A stretch of DNA of 64,000 nt. Origin: Rhodoligotrophos appendicifer (GTDB taxonomy: Bacteria; Pseudomonadota; Alphaproteobacteria; Rhizobiales; Im1). The notes beneath the pieces were generated by a model that made no database searches, was not told the DNA's origin, and saw only the letters and a program-made list of their open reading frames with translations. Below are positions 42,469 to 51,066 of the stretch, one piece after another. Made by a program: the position numbers and the translations under genes. Location of the stretch: the NCBI RefSeq assembly GCF_007474605.1, contig NZ_VHKL01000002.1, forward strand, positions 124,001-188,000. Direction: 5' to 3'. Every line of letters begins with the position of its first letter. Within the stretch, counting starts at the first letter, position 1.

Positions 42469-43307
42469 CGACTCGTCTCCTGCATCAGCTGGCGGAGCTC
42501 ACCCGCCACACTGTCGGGCGCCTCCAGCGGCGTCAGGTGCCGCTTGGAAGGGAGGATATGAAGCTGGGCGGTCGGAATCGCCGCCTTCATGGCCTCCGCC
42601 ATGGCGACGGGCGTCGCATAATCCTCTTCGCCCACCAGAATGCGCACCGGAACTCTGATCTGAGGCAGTGTCGCCCGCTTGTCACAGGCACCCAGCATGT
42701 GGCAGGTGCGGGCGTAAGCCTTGGGATCATTCGCGAGGAAGACGTCCACAGCATCCTGGACGATGGCCGGGTTGTTCTCGCGAAACGTGTCGCCGAACCA
42801 GCGCGTCTTCTGAAAATCAACGAGGGCACCGAGGCCACCTTCCAGCGCCTTCTGCGCCCTGCCTGCCCATTGCTCCGGCGCGTCATCACCATAATGTGCG
42901 GTCGTGTCGATGAGGCCGAGGCCCTCGACCCTCTCGGGATAGGCCGCCGCAAAGGCCAGGGTTACGCACCCCCCCATGGAGGCTCCCGCCACAAAGGCGC
43001 TGTTCCAGCCCACCGCGTCCATGACATCGGCGAGATCATCGGCGAAGAGCTCCACCGTGTAGGGCGCATCCGGCTTGTCAGACGCGCCATGACCGCGGCA
43101 ATCATAAACCAGCACATCGGCCGCATCGGCTAGGCGCGATGCCACGGCATCCCAAAAGGAATTCGTCATAGCCAAGGAGTGGATCAACACGATCCGCTTT
43201 GGATGACCGCCGCCGTGAAGGGCATATTGAATGCGGGTTCCATCGCGGGTCTCCACGGAGCCCGAGGTACTTTGACGGTGGTTTGTGGTTGCGGACGTTT
43301 CGCTCAT
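42465..43307 (-). CDS. Alpha/beta hydrolase (enol-lactonase-like)
   Basis: A 280-residue alpha/beta hydrolase with lid. Nucleophile elbow GASMGGC, catalytic Asp in LVGEEDYATP and His in SKRHLTPLEAP; DCRGHGASDKP and IHSLAMTNSFWD are typical of the 3-oxoadipate enol-lactonase (PcaD) branch. It is the first gene of the long - strand operon. A lactone or lactam hydrolysis, or a C-C bond hydrolysis of a ring-cleavage product, would suit a pathway reaching 4-oxalomesaconate. Exact substrate unknown. Confidence 0.82.
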   Translation of the reverse strand: MSETSATTNHRQSTSGSVETRDGTRIQYALHGGGHPKRIVLIHSLAMTNSFWDAVASRLADAADVLVYDCRGHGASDKPDAPYTVELFADDLADVMDAVGWNSAFVAGASMGGCVTLAFAAAYPERVEGLGLIDTTAHYGDDAPEQWAGRAQKALEGGLGALVDFQKTRWFGDTFRENNPAIVQDAVDVFLANDPKAYARTCHMLGACDKRATLPQIRVPVRILVGEEDYATPVAMAEAMKAAIPTAQLHILPSKRHLTPLEAPDSVAGELRQLMQETSR

Positions 43308-43616
43308 TCTACCCTAAATGCTTATCATTGTTCTTCAGGGGCGGCTTTGCGACGCCACCCATAGGCCCGAACTTATAGCTACAGGTCTCCGGCGACGCCA
43401 AGGGATGGTTTTCATGAGGGGTATGAAAAAGCTTCATCAGGCAACACGCGCCGGACGGCGGCCGGCGGGCGTCGCGGTCGCGTACATGATGTATTTTCAT
43501 GCCCTCATTCAAAAGCCTCACTTGTGTCGACCCCCTCGTTTTCGGCAATTAGGCTACGGAAACCCGTCTGCCCGCTGAATGCGCAAAGCGCGCCAGCCCC
43601 ACCAGGGAGGAAAACA
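43308..43616. promoter_or_regulatory. Divergent regulatory region with paired inverted 21-bp elements
   Basis: This 309-base gap separates the long - strand operon from the ALDH gene (+). It contains TTTTCAT-gaggggt-ATGAAAA (43409-43429), a perfect 7+7 palindrome, and a related 21-base element at 43494-43514 in inverted orientation. Their centres are 85 bases apart, close to eight helical turns. A dimeric or looping regulator is likely. GGGAGG at 43605-43610 is the ALDH ribosome-binding site. I see no gene within the gap. Confidence 0.6.
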
Positions 43617-45107
43617 ATGGATAAAAAGGTTTCAGATGGTCCGCCGGTTGCACATTACGACTTGCATATTGACGGGCGGGACGTGCCTTGCGACCGGGTC
43701 ATGGATTCATTCAATCCCTATACCGGAGAACGCTGGGCGGTGGTTCCAGACGGGCAGGAGTCCGACATCGACGCCGCCGTTGCCGCCGCACGCCGGGCCT
43801 TCGACGAGGGGCCCTGGAGCAAGCTGACGGCGACCCAGCGCGGGGCGTTGATCCGCAAGCTCGGCGACATCGTCGCACGGGATGCGGAGATCCTGGCGCG
43901 GATCGAATGCAACGACAATGGCAAGCTCTATCGCGAGATGCTGGGCCAGTGGCGCTACATCCCTGAATATTTCTACTATTTCGCCGGAATGGCCGACAAG
44001 CTCCAGGGCGATGTGGTGCCTTCCGACCGCACGAACTTCTTCATCTATACGCGGCGCGAGCCGGTCGGCGTGGTCGGGGCCATCACCCCCTGGAACTCGC
44101 CGGGATTGCTGCTGGTCTTCAAGCTGGCGCCCGGGCTCGCCGCCGGCTGCACCTTCGTGGTGAAGCCCTCGGAGCACACGCCGGTCTCGACGCTCGAACT
44201 GGCCAAGCGGTTCAAGGAAGCCGGCTTCCCGGACGGCGTGTTCAATGTCGTCACCGGCCAGGGGACGCTCGGCGCGGCCCTGGTGAAGCATCCGGGCATC
44301 GACAAGGTCGCCTTCACAGGGGCCACGGCCACCGGCAAGCGGATCGCGGCATCTGCCGCGCAGAACCTGACGCGGGTCTCGCTCGAACTGGGCGGCAAAT
44401 CGCCGAACATCGTCTTCGCCGATGCCGATCTCGACGTTGCCGCCAATGGGGCCATCGCCGGCATCTTCGGGGCGACGGGGCAAACCTGCATGGCGGGGTC
44501 CCGCCTGCTGGTACAGGACAGCGTGCATGATGAATTGCTCGAGCGCATCGTCGCCCGCACCAAGGAGATCCGTCTCGGGAACCCCATGGACGAGGCCACG
44601 GAGATGGGGCCGGTGGCGAACGAGCCGCAATATCACAAGGTGATGGAATATATCGACGTCGCCAAAGCCGACGGGGCCAAGCTCTGTTGTGGCGGAATCG
44701 GAGATCCCGACCTCGGCGGGTTCTTCGTGCAGCCCACCGTGTTGTCCAACGTCACCAACGACATGCGGATCGCCCAGGAGGAGGTGTTCGGACCGGTCCT
44801 GAGCGTGATCAAGTTCAGCGACGAAGAAGATGCCATCCGCATCGCCAATGACACGCGGTTCGGCCTCGCCGCCGCGGTCTGGACCCAGAATATCCACCGC
44901 GGGCATCGCGTTGCGCACCGGCTGCGGGCCGGGACCGTGTGGATCAACGCCTATCGGGTCGTTTCCTTCGCCACGCCTTTCGGCGGGTTCAAGGAAAGCG
45001 GGCTCGGCCGTGAAAACGGTGTGGATGCGATCCGCGAATATACCGAGACCAAATCGGTTTATGTCGAGCTGACGGGCGAGCCGCGCGATCCCTTCAAGCT
45101 CGGGTGA
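43617..45107 (+). CDS. Aldehyde dehydrogenase family protein
   Basis: A 496-residue NAD(P)-dependent ALDH starting at ATG 43617. All catalytic residues are visible: Asn160 (TPWN), Glu257 (SLELGGKSPN) and Cys291 (GATGQTCMAGS). It should oxidise an aldehyde, possibly a semialdehyde, to the acid. It stands alone on its transcript and is followed by a strong hairpin before the LysR gene. Position opposite the long Mo-hydroxylase operon and upstream of aconitase X suggests shared catabolic use. Substrate unknown. Confidence 0.93.
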   Translation: MDKKVSDGPPVAHYDLHIDGRDVPCDRVMDSFNPYTGERWAVVPDGQESDIDAAVAAARRAFDEGPWSKLTATQRGALIRKLGDIVARDAEILARIECNDNGKLYREMLGQWRYIPEYFYYFAGMADKLQGDVVPSDRTNFFIYTRREPVGVVGAITPWNSPGLLLVFKLAPGLAAGCTFVVKPSEHTPVSTLELAKRFKEAGFPDGVFNVVTGQGTLGAALVKHPGIDKVAFTGATATGKRIAASAAQNLTRVSLELGGKSPNIVFADADLDVAANGAIAGIFGATGQTCMAGSRLLVQDSVHDELLERIVARTKEIRLGNPMDEATEMGPVANEPQYHKVMEYIDVAKADGAKLCCGGIGDPDLGGFFVQPTVLSNVTNDMRIAQEEVFGPVLSVIKFSDEEDAIRIANDTRFGLAAAVWTQNIHRGHRVAHRLRAGTVWINAYRVVSFATPFGGFKESGLGRENGVDAIREYTETKSVYVELTGEPRDPFKLG

Positions 45108-45113
45108 GGCCTT

Positions 45114-45143
45114 GCCGAGGGCGGTGCCGCTGCCGCCCTCGGC
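45114..45143 (+). terminator. Rho-independent-like terminator after aldehyde dehydrogenase
   Basis: GCCGAGGGCGG (45114-45124) and CCGCCCTCGGC (45133-45143) form a perfect 11-base stem with an 8-base loop, 6 bases after the ALDH stop. A T-rich stretch (CTTATTT) follows 4 bases later. This is the clearest intrinsic terminator in the window. Confidence 0.8.
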
Positions 45144-45313
45144 TCGCTTATTTGCCGAACTCCGCATCAGTCGAGGTCGTCTATTGGCGGCCGCTGCAGG
45201 CGATTGCCGCACACTATCTCGACAAGACGATGATTTCCCATGGACCGGGGAGGAATTTCTCTCTATGGCCCCAGATAAGCGAGGAATTCAGGGGGCCTGG
45301 AGGCGCGCGCAGA

Positions 45314-46252
45314 GTGCGGAGACATCTACCGTCGATGAAGGCGCTGCAGGCGTTCGAAGCTGCCGCGCGCCATCTCAATTTCACTCGCGCAGCCGTCGAA
45401 CTCAACCTCACGCAGACCGCCATCAGTCATCAGATCCGCAATTTGGAAGAGATGCTGGGGGCGAAGCTCTTCGCCCGGGGGCTCGGCAAACTGCAGTTGA
45501 CCCAGGCGGGCGAAAGCTATCTCGCCGCGGTCAGCCTCGTCATCTCCGAAATATCGCTGGCGACGGACCGTGCCACCTATGAGCAGCGCGACGACACGCT
45601 GACCATCGGATGCCTCGGAACATTCCTGATCAAGAGCCTGCTGCCGAACGTCACCGACTTCATGCAGCGGTTTCCGGACCTCAAGCTGCGGTTCAAGACC
45701 CTCGTTCCCAATGCCCCGCCCGCCCGCCCGGAATATGACGTCGCCTTCCAATATGGGGTGGGAGACTGGTCGGGCGTCACGGTGCACAAGCTCGGCGACG
45801 AGGAGGTGTTCCCCGTCTGCAGCCCCAGGCTGCTGGCGCAGGGGCCGCCTCTCACCAAGCCTGCCGACCTGCAGCATCATATGATCGTGCGATCCGGATC
45901 TCCGCTGCTGGTGCGCGACGACTGGCCCTTCTGGCTGGAAAGGGCGGGGGTGCCGGATCTGGTCTTCGATCGCGAGATCAGCTGCGACCTCCTCTATCCG
46001 GCCTTCCATGCCGCCATCGAAGGGCTCGGCATCGTCATGGGCCGGTCCGCGGTCGTGGGGCACGACATCGCGGAGGGGCGGCTGATCGAGCCTTTCAACA
46101 TCCGGGTGAGCTCCCCGTCCGCCTATTATCTGCTGATCCCGCAGGGGCGCGAAATCCTGCCAAAGGTCGCCGCGTTCCGGGAGTGGGTGTTCGAGTATTT
46201 CCAGCCCCGGGCCTGGGACAAGGAGCCGGCGGCGCGCCTCGTGCCCCGTTAA
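45314..46252 (+). CDS. LysR family regulator, GcvA-like
   Basis: Starting at GTG 45314 (GGAGG 10 bases upstream) gives 312 residues and the usual GcvA-like beginning RRHLPSMKALQAFEAAARHLNFTRAA; the open frame upstream to 45104 would add about 70 non-homologous residues. The HTH helix TQTAISHQIRNLEEMLG and the substrate-binding domain (PPARPEYDVAFQYGVGDW, FPVCSPRLL) fit GcvA/DsdC-type regulators. Following aconitase X genes (70 bases later) are the likely targets, perhaps also ALDH. Confidence 0.88.
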   Translation: MRRHLPSMKALQAFEAAARHLNFTRAAVELNLTQTAISHQIRNLEEMLGAKLFARGLGKLQLTQAGESYLAAVSLVISEISLATDRATYEQRDDTLTIGCLGTFLIKSLLPNVTDFMQRFPDLKLRFKTLVPNAPPARPEYDVAFQYGVGDWSGVTVHKLGDEEVFPVCSPRLLAQGPPLTKPADLQHHMIVRSGSPLLVRDDWPFWLERAGVPDLVFDREISCDLLYPAFHAAIEGLGIVMGRSAVVGHDIAEGRLIEPFNIRVSSPSAYYLLIPQGREILPKVAAFREWVFEYFQPRAWDKEPAARLVPR

Positions 46253-46322
46253 CATGGCACTTATTGCCCCTCCCCAATGCGCGCGATCCATGCTCAAGTC
46301 GGCATGAAGGCTGGAGGTGCGG

Positions 46323-47579
46323 ATGACGCTTGAATTGGACCCTGGGGATCTCGCGCTGCTGAACGGGGAGGCGGGACCTGCCGCGGCCGCGGCCATGAAG
46401 ATCCTGAGCAGTTTCGCCAAGGCGGTGCGAGCGGATCGGCTGCTGGACATCTCTGCAGCCCATATCGACGGCTGCCTCTATCTCGGGCAGGCGAGCCTCG
46501 ATTTCGCCGAGCGGCTCGCCGCCGGCGGGGGCCGGGTCGCAGTCCCGACCACGCTCAATGTCGGTTCGCTGGACCTCATCCATCCGGAACTGATGCAGAT
46601 GACGGAGGAGGCGCAGAAGCCGGCCCGGCGCCTCATGCAGGTGCATAAGGAGCTGGGATGCCTGCCGACATTCACCTGCGCGCCCTATCAGACGCAGTTC
46701 CGGCCGCGCTTCGGCGACCAGATCGCGTGGGGGGAGTCCAACGCCATTGTCTTCGCCAATTCGGTGATCGGCGCGCGCACGAACAGATATGGCGACTTCA
46801 TCGACATGTGCTGCGCGTTGACGGGACGCGCGCCCGCCTGGGGATTGCATCTCGACGAGAACCGGCGCGGCCGCATCCTGTTCCGGCTCACGGGGTTCCC
46901 GACATCGCCCGAGCCAACCGACGCGCTGTTCGTCGCCGTCGGATTGGTCGTGGGAAAACTCAGCGGCGACCGCATCCCCGTGATCGAGGGCCTGCCGCCG
47001 CCAAACAGCGAAGACCAGCTGAAAGCCCTGGGGGCTGCGGCCGCCACGGTCGGCTCGGTCGGTCTCTTCCATGCCGTGGGGATCACGCCGGAAGCGGGCA
47101 GCGTCGATGACGCCTTTCAAGGCCATGCACCGGACGAGACGATCCTCGTCTCGCAGGCTGATCTCACCGATGCGCTGCGACATCTGTCGACGGTCCCCGA
47201 CGGGACGCCGATCACGGCGGTTTCCCTGGGCACGCCGCATTTTTCCAGAGCAGAATGGAAGCAGCTGCTGCCGATCCTGCGCCGCATCGCGCCGGCCAGA
47301 GGCATCCCGATCTATGTGAATACGGGCCGGGCGACCCTTGAGCAGCTGGTGGGCGAGGGGGATTTCGAGGGGACGGAGGCCTTCACTCTGCTTCCCGTGG
47401 CCGACACCTGCACCTATACGACCGCGATCCTGAAGCGGCTGGACGGTGCGGTGATGACGAATTCGGGCAAATGGGCCCATTATGCGCCCGGCAATCTCGG
47501 CGTCTCCGTTGCCTTTGGCGGGATGGAGGACTGCATCCTTTCCGCGGCCGAGGGACGGGTCGTGCGGAGGCTCGCATGA
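46323..47579 (+). CDS. Aconitase X large (catalytic) domain subunit, DUF521
   Basis: A 418-residue protein starting at ATG 46323 with GGAGG 5 bases upstream. Features of aconitase X: NGEAGPAAAAAMKI, ISAAHIDGCLYLG, VPTTLNVGSLDL, a cysteine-rich stretch LGCLPTFTCAPYQ, WGESNAIVFANSVIGARTNRYGDF and C-terminal NSGKWAHYAPGNLGV. Characterised bacterial members dehydrate cis-3-hydroxyproline; others act in mevalonate metabolism. As large and small subunits are separate here, it is the heteromeric bacterial type. No pyrroline-2-carboxylate reductase is nearby, so the substrate could be another hydroxy acid. Confidence 0.87.
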   Translation: MTLELDPGDLALLNGEAGPAAAAAMKILSSFAKAVRADRLLDISAAHIDGCLYLGQASLDFAERLAAGGGRVAVPTTLNVGSLDLIHPELMQMTEEAQKPARRLMQVHKELGCLPTFTCAPYQTQFRPRFGDQIAWGESNAIVFANSVIGARTNRYGDFIDMCCALTGRAPAWGLHLDENRRGRILFRLTGFPTSPEPTDALFVAVGLVVGKLSGDRIPVIEGLPPPNSEDQLKALGAAAATVGSVGLFHAVGITPEAGSVDDAFQGHAPDETILVSQADLTDALRHLSTVPDGTPITAVSLGTPHFSRAEWKQLLPILRRIAPARGIPIYVNTGRATLEQLVGEGDFEGTEAFTLLPVADTCTYTTAILKRLDGAVMTNSGKWAHYAPGNLGVSVAFGGMEDCILSAAEGRVVRRLA

Positions 47580-47595
47580 GACGCCTGGGAGACTT

Positions 47596-47985
47596 TTGGC
47601 CACGGGGCAGGCTGAGGGCCCGGCCCTCGTCCTCTCCGAAGCGCTCAGCTTCTGGGGCGGGATCGACGCCGCCACCGGCACGATCATCGATGCCTCCCAT
47701 CCGGAGGCCGGCGTCAGCGTCACCGGTCGGGTGCTGGTGATGCCCAGCGGGCGCGGGTCGTCCTCGTCATCATCGGTTTTGACGGAATCGATCCGCAGGG
47801 GTACCGCACCGGCGGCTCTCCTCCTCGGCAGTCCGGACCCGATCCTCACGGTCGGAGCAATCGTCGCCGAGTTTCTCTATGACGTGCGGTTTCCCATCGT
47901 CGTCTGCGATCTCGAGGGCATCGCCTCCGGCGACAGGGTCGAAATCGGGGAGGGTGAGGCAGGAGAAGCGATCGTCATCAGCTGA
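47596..47985 (+). CDS. Aconitase X small (swivel) subunit, DUF126
   Basis: The DUF126 core is clear: ATGQAEGPALVLSEALSFWGGIDAATGTIIDASHP, then VMPSGRGSSSSSSVL containing the swivel Ser/Gly loop, and ILTVGAIVAEFLYDVRFPIVV. No ATG or GTG lies near the expected N-terminus in this frame; the TTG at 47596 (GGGAG 4 bases upstream) would give 129 residues. An ATG at 47576 overlapping the large-subunit stop is in a different frame. Either a TTG start or a single-base frameshift would explain this. The two subunits act together as one dehydratase. Confidence 0.75.
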   Translation: MATGQAEGPALVLSEALSFWGGIDAATGTIIDASHPEAGVSVTGRVLVMPSGRGSSSSSSVLTESIRRGTAPAALLLGSPDPILTVGAIVAEFLYDVRFPIVVCDLEGIASGDRVEIGEGEAGEAIVIS

Positions 47986-48014
47986 GCCCCTGGGCGCAAG
48001 ACCGCCCGCGCTCA
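47983..48014. terminator. Possible shared hairpin at convergent gene ends
   Basis: TGAGC (47983-47987) pairs with GCTCA (48010-48014), and inner GGGCG (47992-47996) with CGCCC (48003-48007), giving an interrupted stem that includes both convergent stop codons. It could end transcripts from both sides. No T-runs are evident. Confidence 0.35.
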
Positions 48015-49244
48015 GTCCCAGCGACGCTCGTCATGGATCACCTTGCCATCCAGGGGCAGGGAGCCCGTGGCCACCAGCTCCACATCGCCGCGAAGCTTGG
48101 TGACCGCGCGGAGGCTTGCGGCGACAGCATCCTTCAGGGCTTCATCACGGATGGTGCTTTCCGCGCGCAGGAGCATAGCGTCCTGCTCGTTGGCGCGGGT
48201 GACGACCAAACGCAAGCGGCCGAGTTCTGGATGCCGCTTGCCGATCTCGGCGATCTGGCCGGGCTGGACGAACATGCCCTTGACCTTGGCCGTCTGATCG
48301 GCCCGGCCGAGCCACCCCTTGATGCGGGCATTGGTGCGGCCGCAGGCAGAGGCGCCGGGAAGCAGGGCCGACAGGTCGCCCGTCGCCAAGCGGATCATGG
48401 GATAGAGATCGCTGAAAGTGGTCACCACCACCTCGCCGATCTCACCTTCGGGAACCGGGTCGCCCGTGCCGGGGCGCACGATCTCGACGATCACGTCCTC
48501 GCTGATCACCATGCCTTCGAGGGCTTCCGTCTCATAGGCAACCATGCCGACCTCGGCCAAGGCATAGCATTGGCGGACGTCGACGCCGCGGCTTGCGAGC
48601 TCCTCGCGCAGGGAGGGCGGCAAGGCGGCGCCGGAGACTTGCGCCTTGGCGATCGAGCCGGGGGTGCCCGTCGCCTCGCAACGGTCCAGGAGGATCTTCA
48701 GGAAGTCCGGCGTTCCGGTATAGGCGTTGGGGCGCAGATGGCCGATGGCCTCGACCTGCAGGTCGACATTGCCGGGACCGCCGGGGATCACGGTACAGCC
48801 GAGCGCGCGGGCTGCCGTATCCATGATGAAGCCGCCCGGCGTCAAGTGATAGGCAAAGCAGTTCAGAACGAGGTCGCCCTTGCGGAATCCGGCGGCGAAG
48901 AGGCCGCGGGCGGCGCGCCAGGGATCGTCGCCTTCCTTCTGGGGCTCGAAGATCGGGCCGGGGGAGGCAAAGATGCGGACCGGCGGCGTGCCACCGGTGG
49001 TCGCGAGACCCGCAAAAGGCGGGTTAGCGCCTTGCAAAGACTTCAAGTCACTCTTGCGCAGGAGGGGGAGCTGAGACAAGGCCGCGCGGGAGGTGATGGT
49101 GCGCGGCTCGATCCCGGCCAGATGCGTCTTCCAGCCGGGCGCACGTTCCATGACCGCCGCTATGAAGGCCGGCAGCCGCCCGAGGAGATCGCGCTCGCGC
49201 TGATTAGGATCGCGAGTCTCAAGGGCGTCGTAGAATTCGGCCAT
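48012..49244 (-). CDS. Phenylacetate-CoA ligase-like adenylate-forming enzyme
   Basis: A 410-residue PaaK-family protein starting at ATG 49244 (GGAGAC upstream). It has LPLLRKSDLKSLQG, the nucleotide loop LATTGGTPPVRIFASPG (in place of the usual SSGTTG), YTGTPDFLKILLDRCE, QCYALAEVGMVAYE, RLATGDLSALL and GRADQTAKVKGMFVQPGQI in the C-terminal domain. It should activate a carboxylic acid as acyl-AMP and transfer it to CoA. It lies downstream of a ThDP enzyme on the same strand. The acid is unknown; aryl acids are typical for the family. Confidence 0.8.
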   Translation of the reverse strand: MAEFYDALETRDPNQRERDLLGRLPAFIAAVMERAPGWKTHLAGIEPRTITSRAALSQLPLLRKSDLKSLQGANPPFAGLATTGGTPPVRIFASPGPIFEPQKEGDDPWRAARGLFAAGFRKGDLVLNCFAYHLTPGGFIMDTAARALGCTVIPGGPGNVDLQVEAIGHLRPNAYTGTPDFLKILLDRCEATGTPGSIAKAQVSGAALPPSLREELASRGVDVRQCYALAEVGMVAYETEALEGMVISEDVIVEIVRPGTGDPVPEGEIGEVVVTTFSDLYPMIRLATGDLSALLPGASACGRTNARIKGWLGRADQTAKVKGMFVQPGQIAEIGKRHPELGRLRLVVTRANEQDAMLLRAESTIRDEALKDAVAASLRAVTKLRGDVELVATGSLPLDGKVIHDERRWD

Positions 49245-49320
49245 CACGCGTCTCCACCGTCGGCTCCAGGATGTGGCCCATTCTCCATGAGACCACATCC
49301 GTTCGCAATGCGGAGCATGA

Positions 49321-50991
49321 TCACCGGGACGAGGCCTCGCGCAAGGCCGTGAGCGTCGTCGTCGGCGTGATGGCTTCGGGCGAGAGCTTGCAATGCAGGA
49401 TCGTCGGGACCCTGGATTTCAGTGCGCGCTGGAAGGCGGGAAGGAACTCGTCCGTCCGCTCGATCGTCTCGCCCTCGCCGCCAAAGGCCCGGGCATAGGC
49501 CGCGAAGTCCGGGTTCTTCAGATCGGTGCCGGAAACGCGGCCAGGATAATGACGCTCCTGATGCATGCGGATCGTCCCATACATGCCGTTGTCGATGAGA
49601 ATGACGATGATCGGCAAGGCGTATTGGACGGCGGTCGCGAATTCCTGGCCGTTCATGAGAAAGCAGCCGTCGCCGGCAAAGGCGATGACGGTCTTTTCGG
49701 GCGCGATGCGCTTGGCGCCCACGGCCGAGGGAATGCAGTAGCCCATGGAGCCGCTGGTCGGAGCAAGCTGGGTGGCGTAGGAGCGGAAGGGCCAGAAGCG
49801 ATGCAGCCAAGTCGCGTAATTTCCGGCGCCATTGCAGAAGATCGCATCGGCGGGCGCGGTCTCCCGCAGCTGGGCCATGATCTCCCCCATCTGCAGGTCG
49901 CCGGGGACCCGGACTGCCTTGGGATCGCTCCAGCGGACATAGGATGAGTGTGCGTCAGCGCAGCGCTGGTGGCGTGAATTGGAGGGTGCGGGCAGGTCCA
50001 GATCGCCAAGGCCGGCGGCGAAGGATGCCGGAGAGGCGACGATGCCGAGGGTCGGGTGATAGAGCTTGCCGATCTCCTCGGCACCGGGAAGGACGTGGAC
50101 CAGCTTCTGCCGCGGCTGCGGGATGTCCAAAAGAGTGTAACCCTGAGAGGGGATTTCCGACAGCCGACCGCCAATGAGGAGGAGCAGGTCGGCGCCCTTG
50201 ATCGAGGCCAGGAGGTCGGGGTTGGCGCCGAGGCCCAGGTCACCGCCATAGCACTCATGATCGGCGTTGAAGAGCATCTGCCGGCGGAAGGAACAGTAGA
50301 CGGGGATCTGGGCGCGGGCGGCAAAGGCCTCGAACTGCCGGACTGCTTCGGCGGACCAGCGGCTGCCGCCGAGGATCGCCACGGGTCGTTCCGCGTCCTT
50401 CAGGAGACGTGCGAAGGCCTCCCATTGCGACGGAGAGGGATAGGCGTCGGAGGCCGGTGTCGGGCTGGCATCGGGGACCATCGCCGTGTCAGTCAGCATG
50501 TCCTCGGGCAGCGAGATGACGACGGGTCCCGGCCGGCCGGAGGCGGCGACGTGAAAGGCGCGGGAGACGAGCTCCGGGATGCGGGCCGCATCGGTGATCT
50601 CGACCACCCATTTCGCCACCGAACTGAACACCGCGACGTAATCGAGCTCCTGAAACGCATCGCGGCCCAGGGCGGAACGTTCGACCTGGCCGACGAAGAG
50701 GAGCATCGGCGTCGAATCCTGCTGGGCGATATGCAGGCCGGGAAAGGCGTTCGAAGCGCCAGGACCGCGGGTGACGAAACAGATGCCGGGCTTGCCCGTC
50801 AGCTTGGCGGAGGCTTCCGCCATCATCGCCGCCCCGCCTTCCTGGCGGCAGACGGTCAACGCAATACTGCTGTCATGCAGCGCGTCGAGAACGGCGAGAT
50901 AGCTTTCGCCGGGCACGCAAAAGGCATGCTCGACGCCGTGAGCGGCAAGCTGGTCGACGAGGATCTGCCCGCCGGTTCGTTCAAGGGTCAT
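49321..50991 (-). CDS. Thiamine diphosphate-binding enzyme, acetolactate synthase-like
   Basis: A 556-residue ThDP enzyme. Glu51 (CRQEGGAAMMAEASAKLTG) is the cofactor-activating residue; GDGCFLMNGQ (about 440) to DNGMYG (about 468) is the ThDP/Mg motif. Domains PYR, central and PP follow the usual order. Annotations of close relatives as acetolactate synthase are generic; the context with a CoA ligase and malate synthase G suggests a catabolic 2-oxo acid decarboxylase or carboligase. It is not the anabolic IlvB, as no IlvN small subunit is adjacent. Confidence 0.85.
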   Translation of the reverse strand: MTLERTGGQILVDQLAAHGVEHAFCVPGESYLAVLDALHDSSIALTVCRQEGGAAMMAEASAKLTGKPGICFVTRGPGASNAFPGLHIAQQDSTPMLLFVGQVERSALGRDAFQELDYVAVFSSVAKWVVEITDAARIPELVSRAFHVAASGRPGPVVISLPEDMLTDTAMVPDASPTPASDAYPSPSQWEAFARLLKDAERPVAILGGSRWSAEAVRQFEAFAARAQIPVYCSFRRQMLFNADHECYGGDLGLGANPDLLASIKGADLLLLIGGRLSEIPSQGYTLLDIPQPRQKLVHVLPGAEEIGKLYHPTLGIVASPASFAAGLGDLDLPAPSNSRHQRCADAHSSYVRWSDPKAVRVPGDLQMGEIMAQLRETAPADAIFCNGAGNYATWLHRFWPFRSYATQLAPTSGSMGYCIPSAVGAKRIAPEKTVIAFAGDGCFLMNGQEFATAVQYALPIIVILIDNGMYGTIRMHQERHYPGRVSGTDLKNPDFAAYARAFGGEGETIERTDEFLPAFQRALKSRVPTILHCKLSPEAITPTTTLTALREASSR

Positions 50992-51066
50992 CTTTCAGGT
51001 TCCATGAGCCAGTGGGCATCGGCCGGCATGCGGCCCGGGACAATCGTCATCTTACGCAGTCGGTGA

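Noticed and set aside
42465-43307. True PcaD (3-oxoadipate enol-lactonase)
   Set aside because: The fold and triad agree, but no other beta-ketoadipate genes are nearby; specificity left open.
49321-50991. Biosynthetic acetolactate synthase IlvB
   Set aside because: No IlvN regulatory subunit or branched-chain genes adjacent; context is catabolic.
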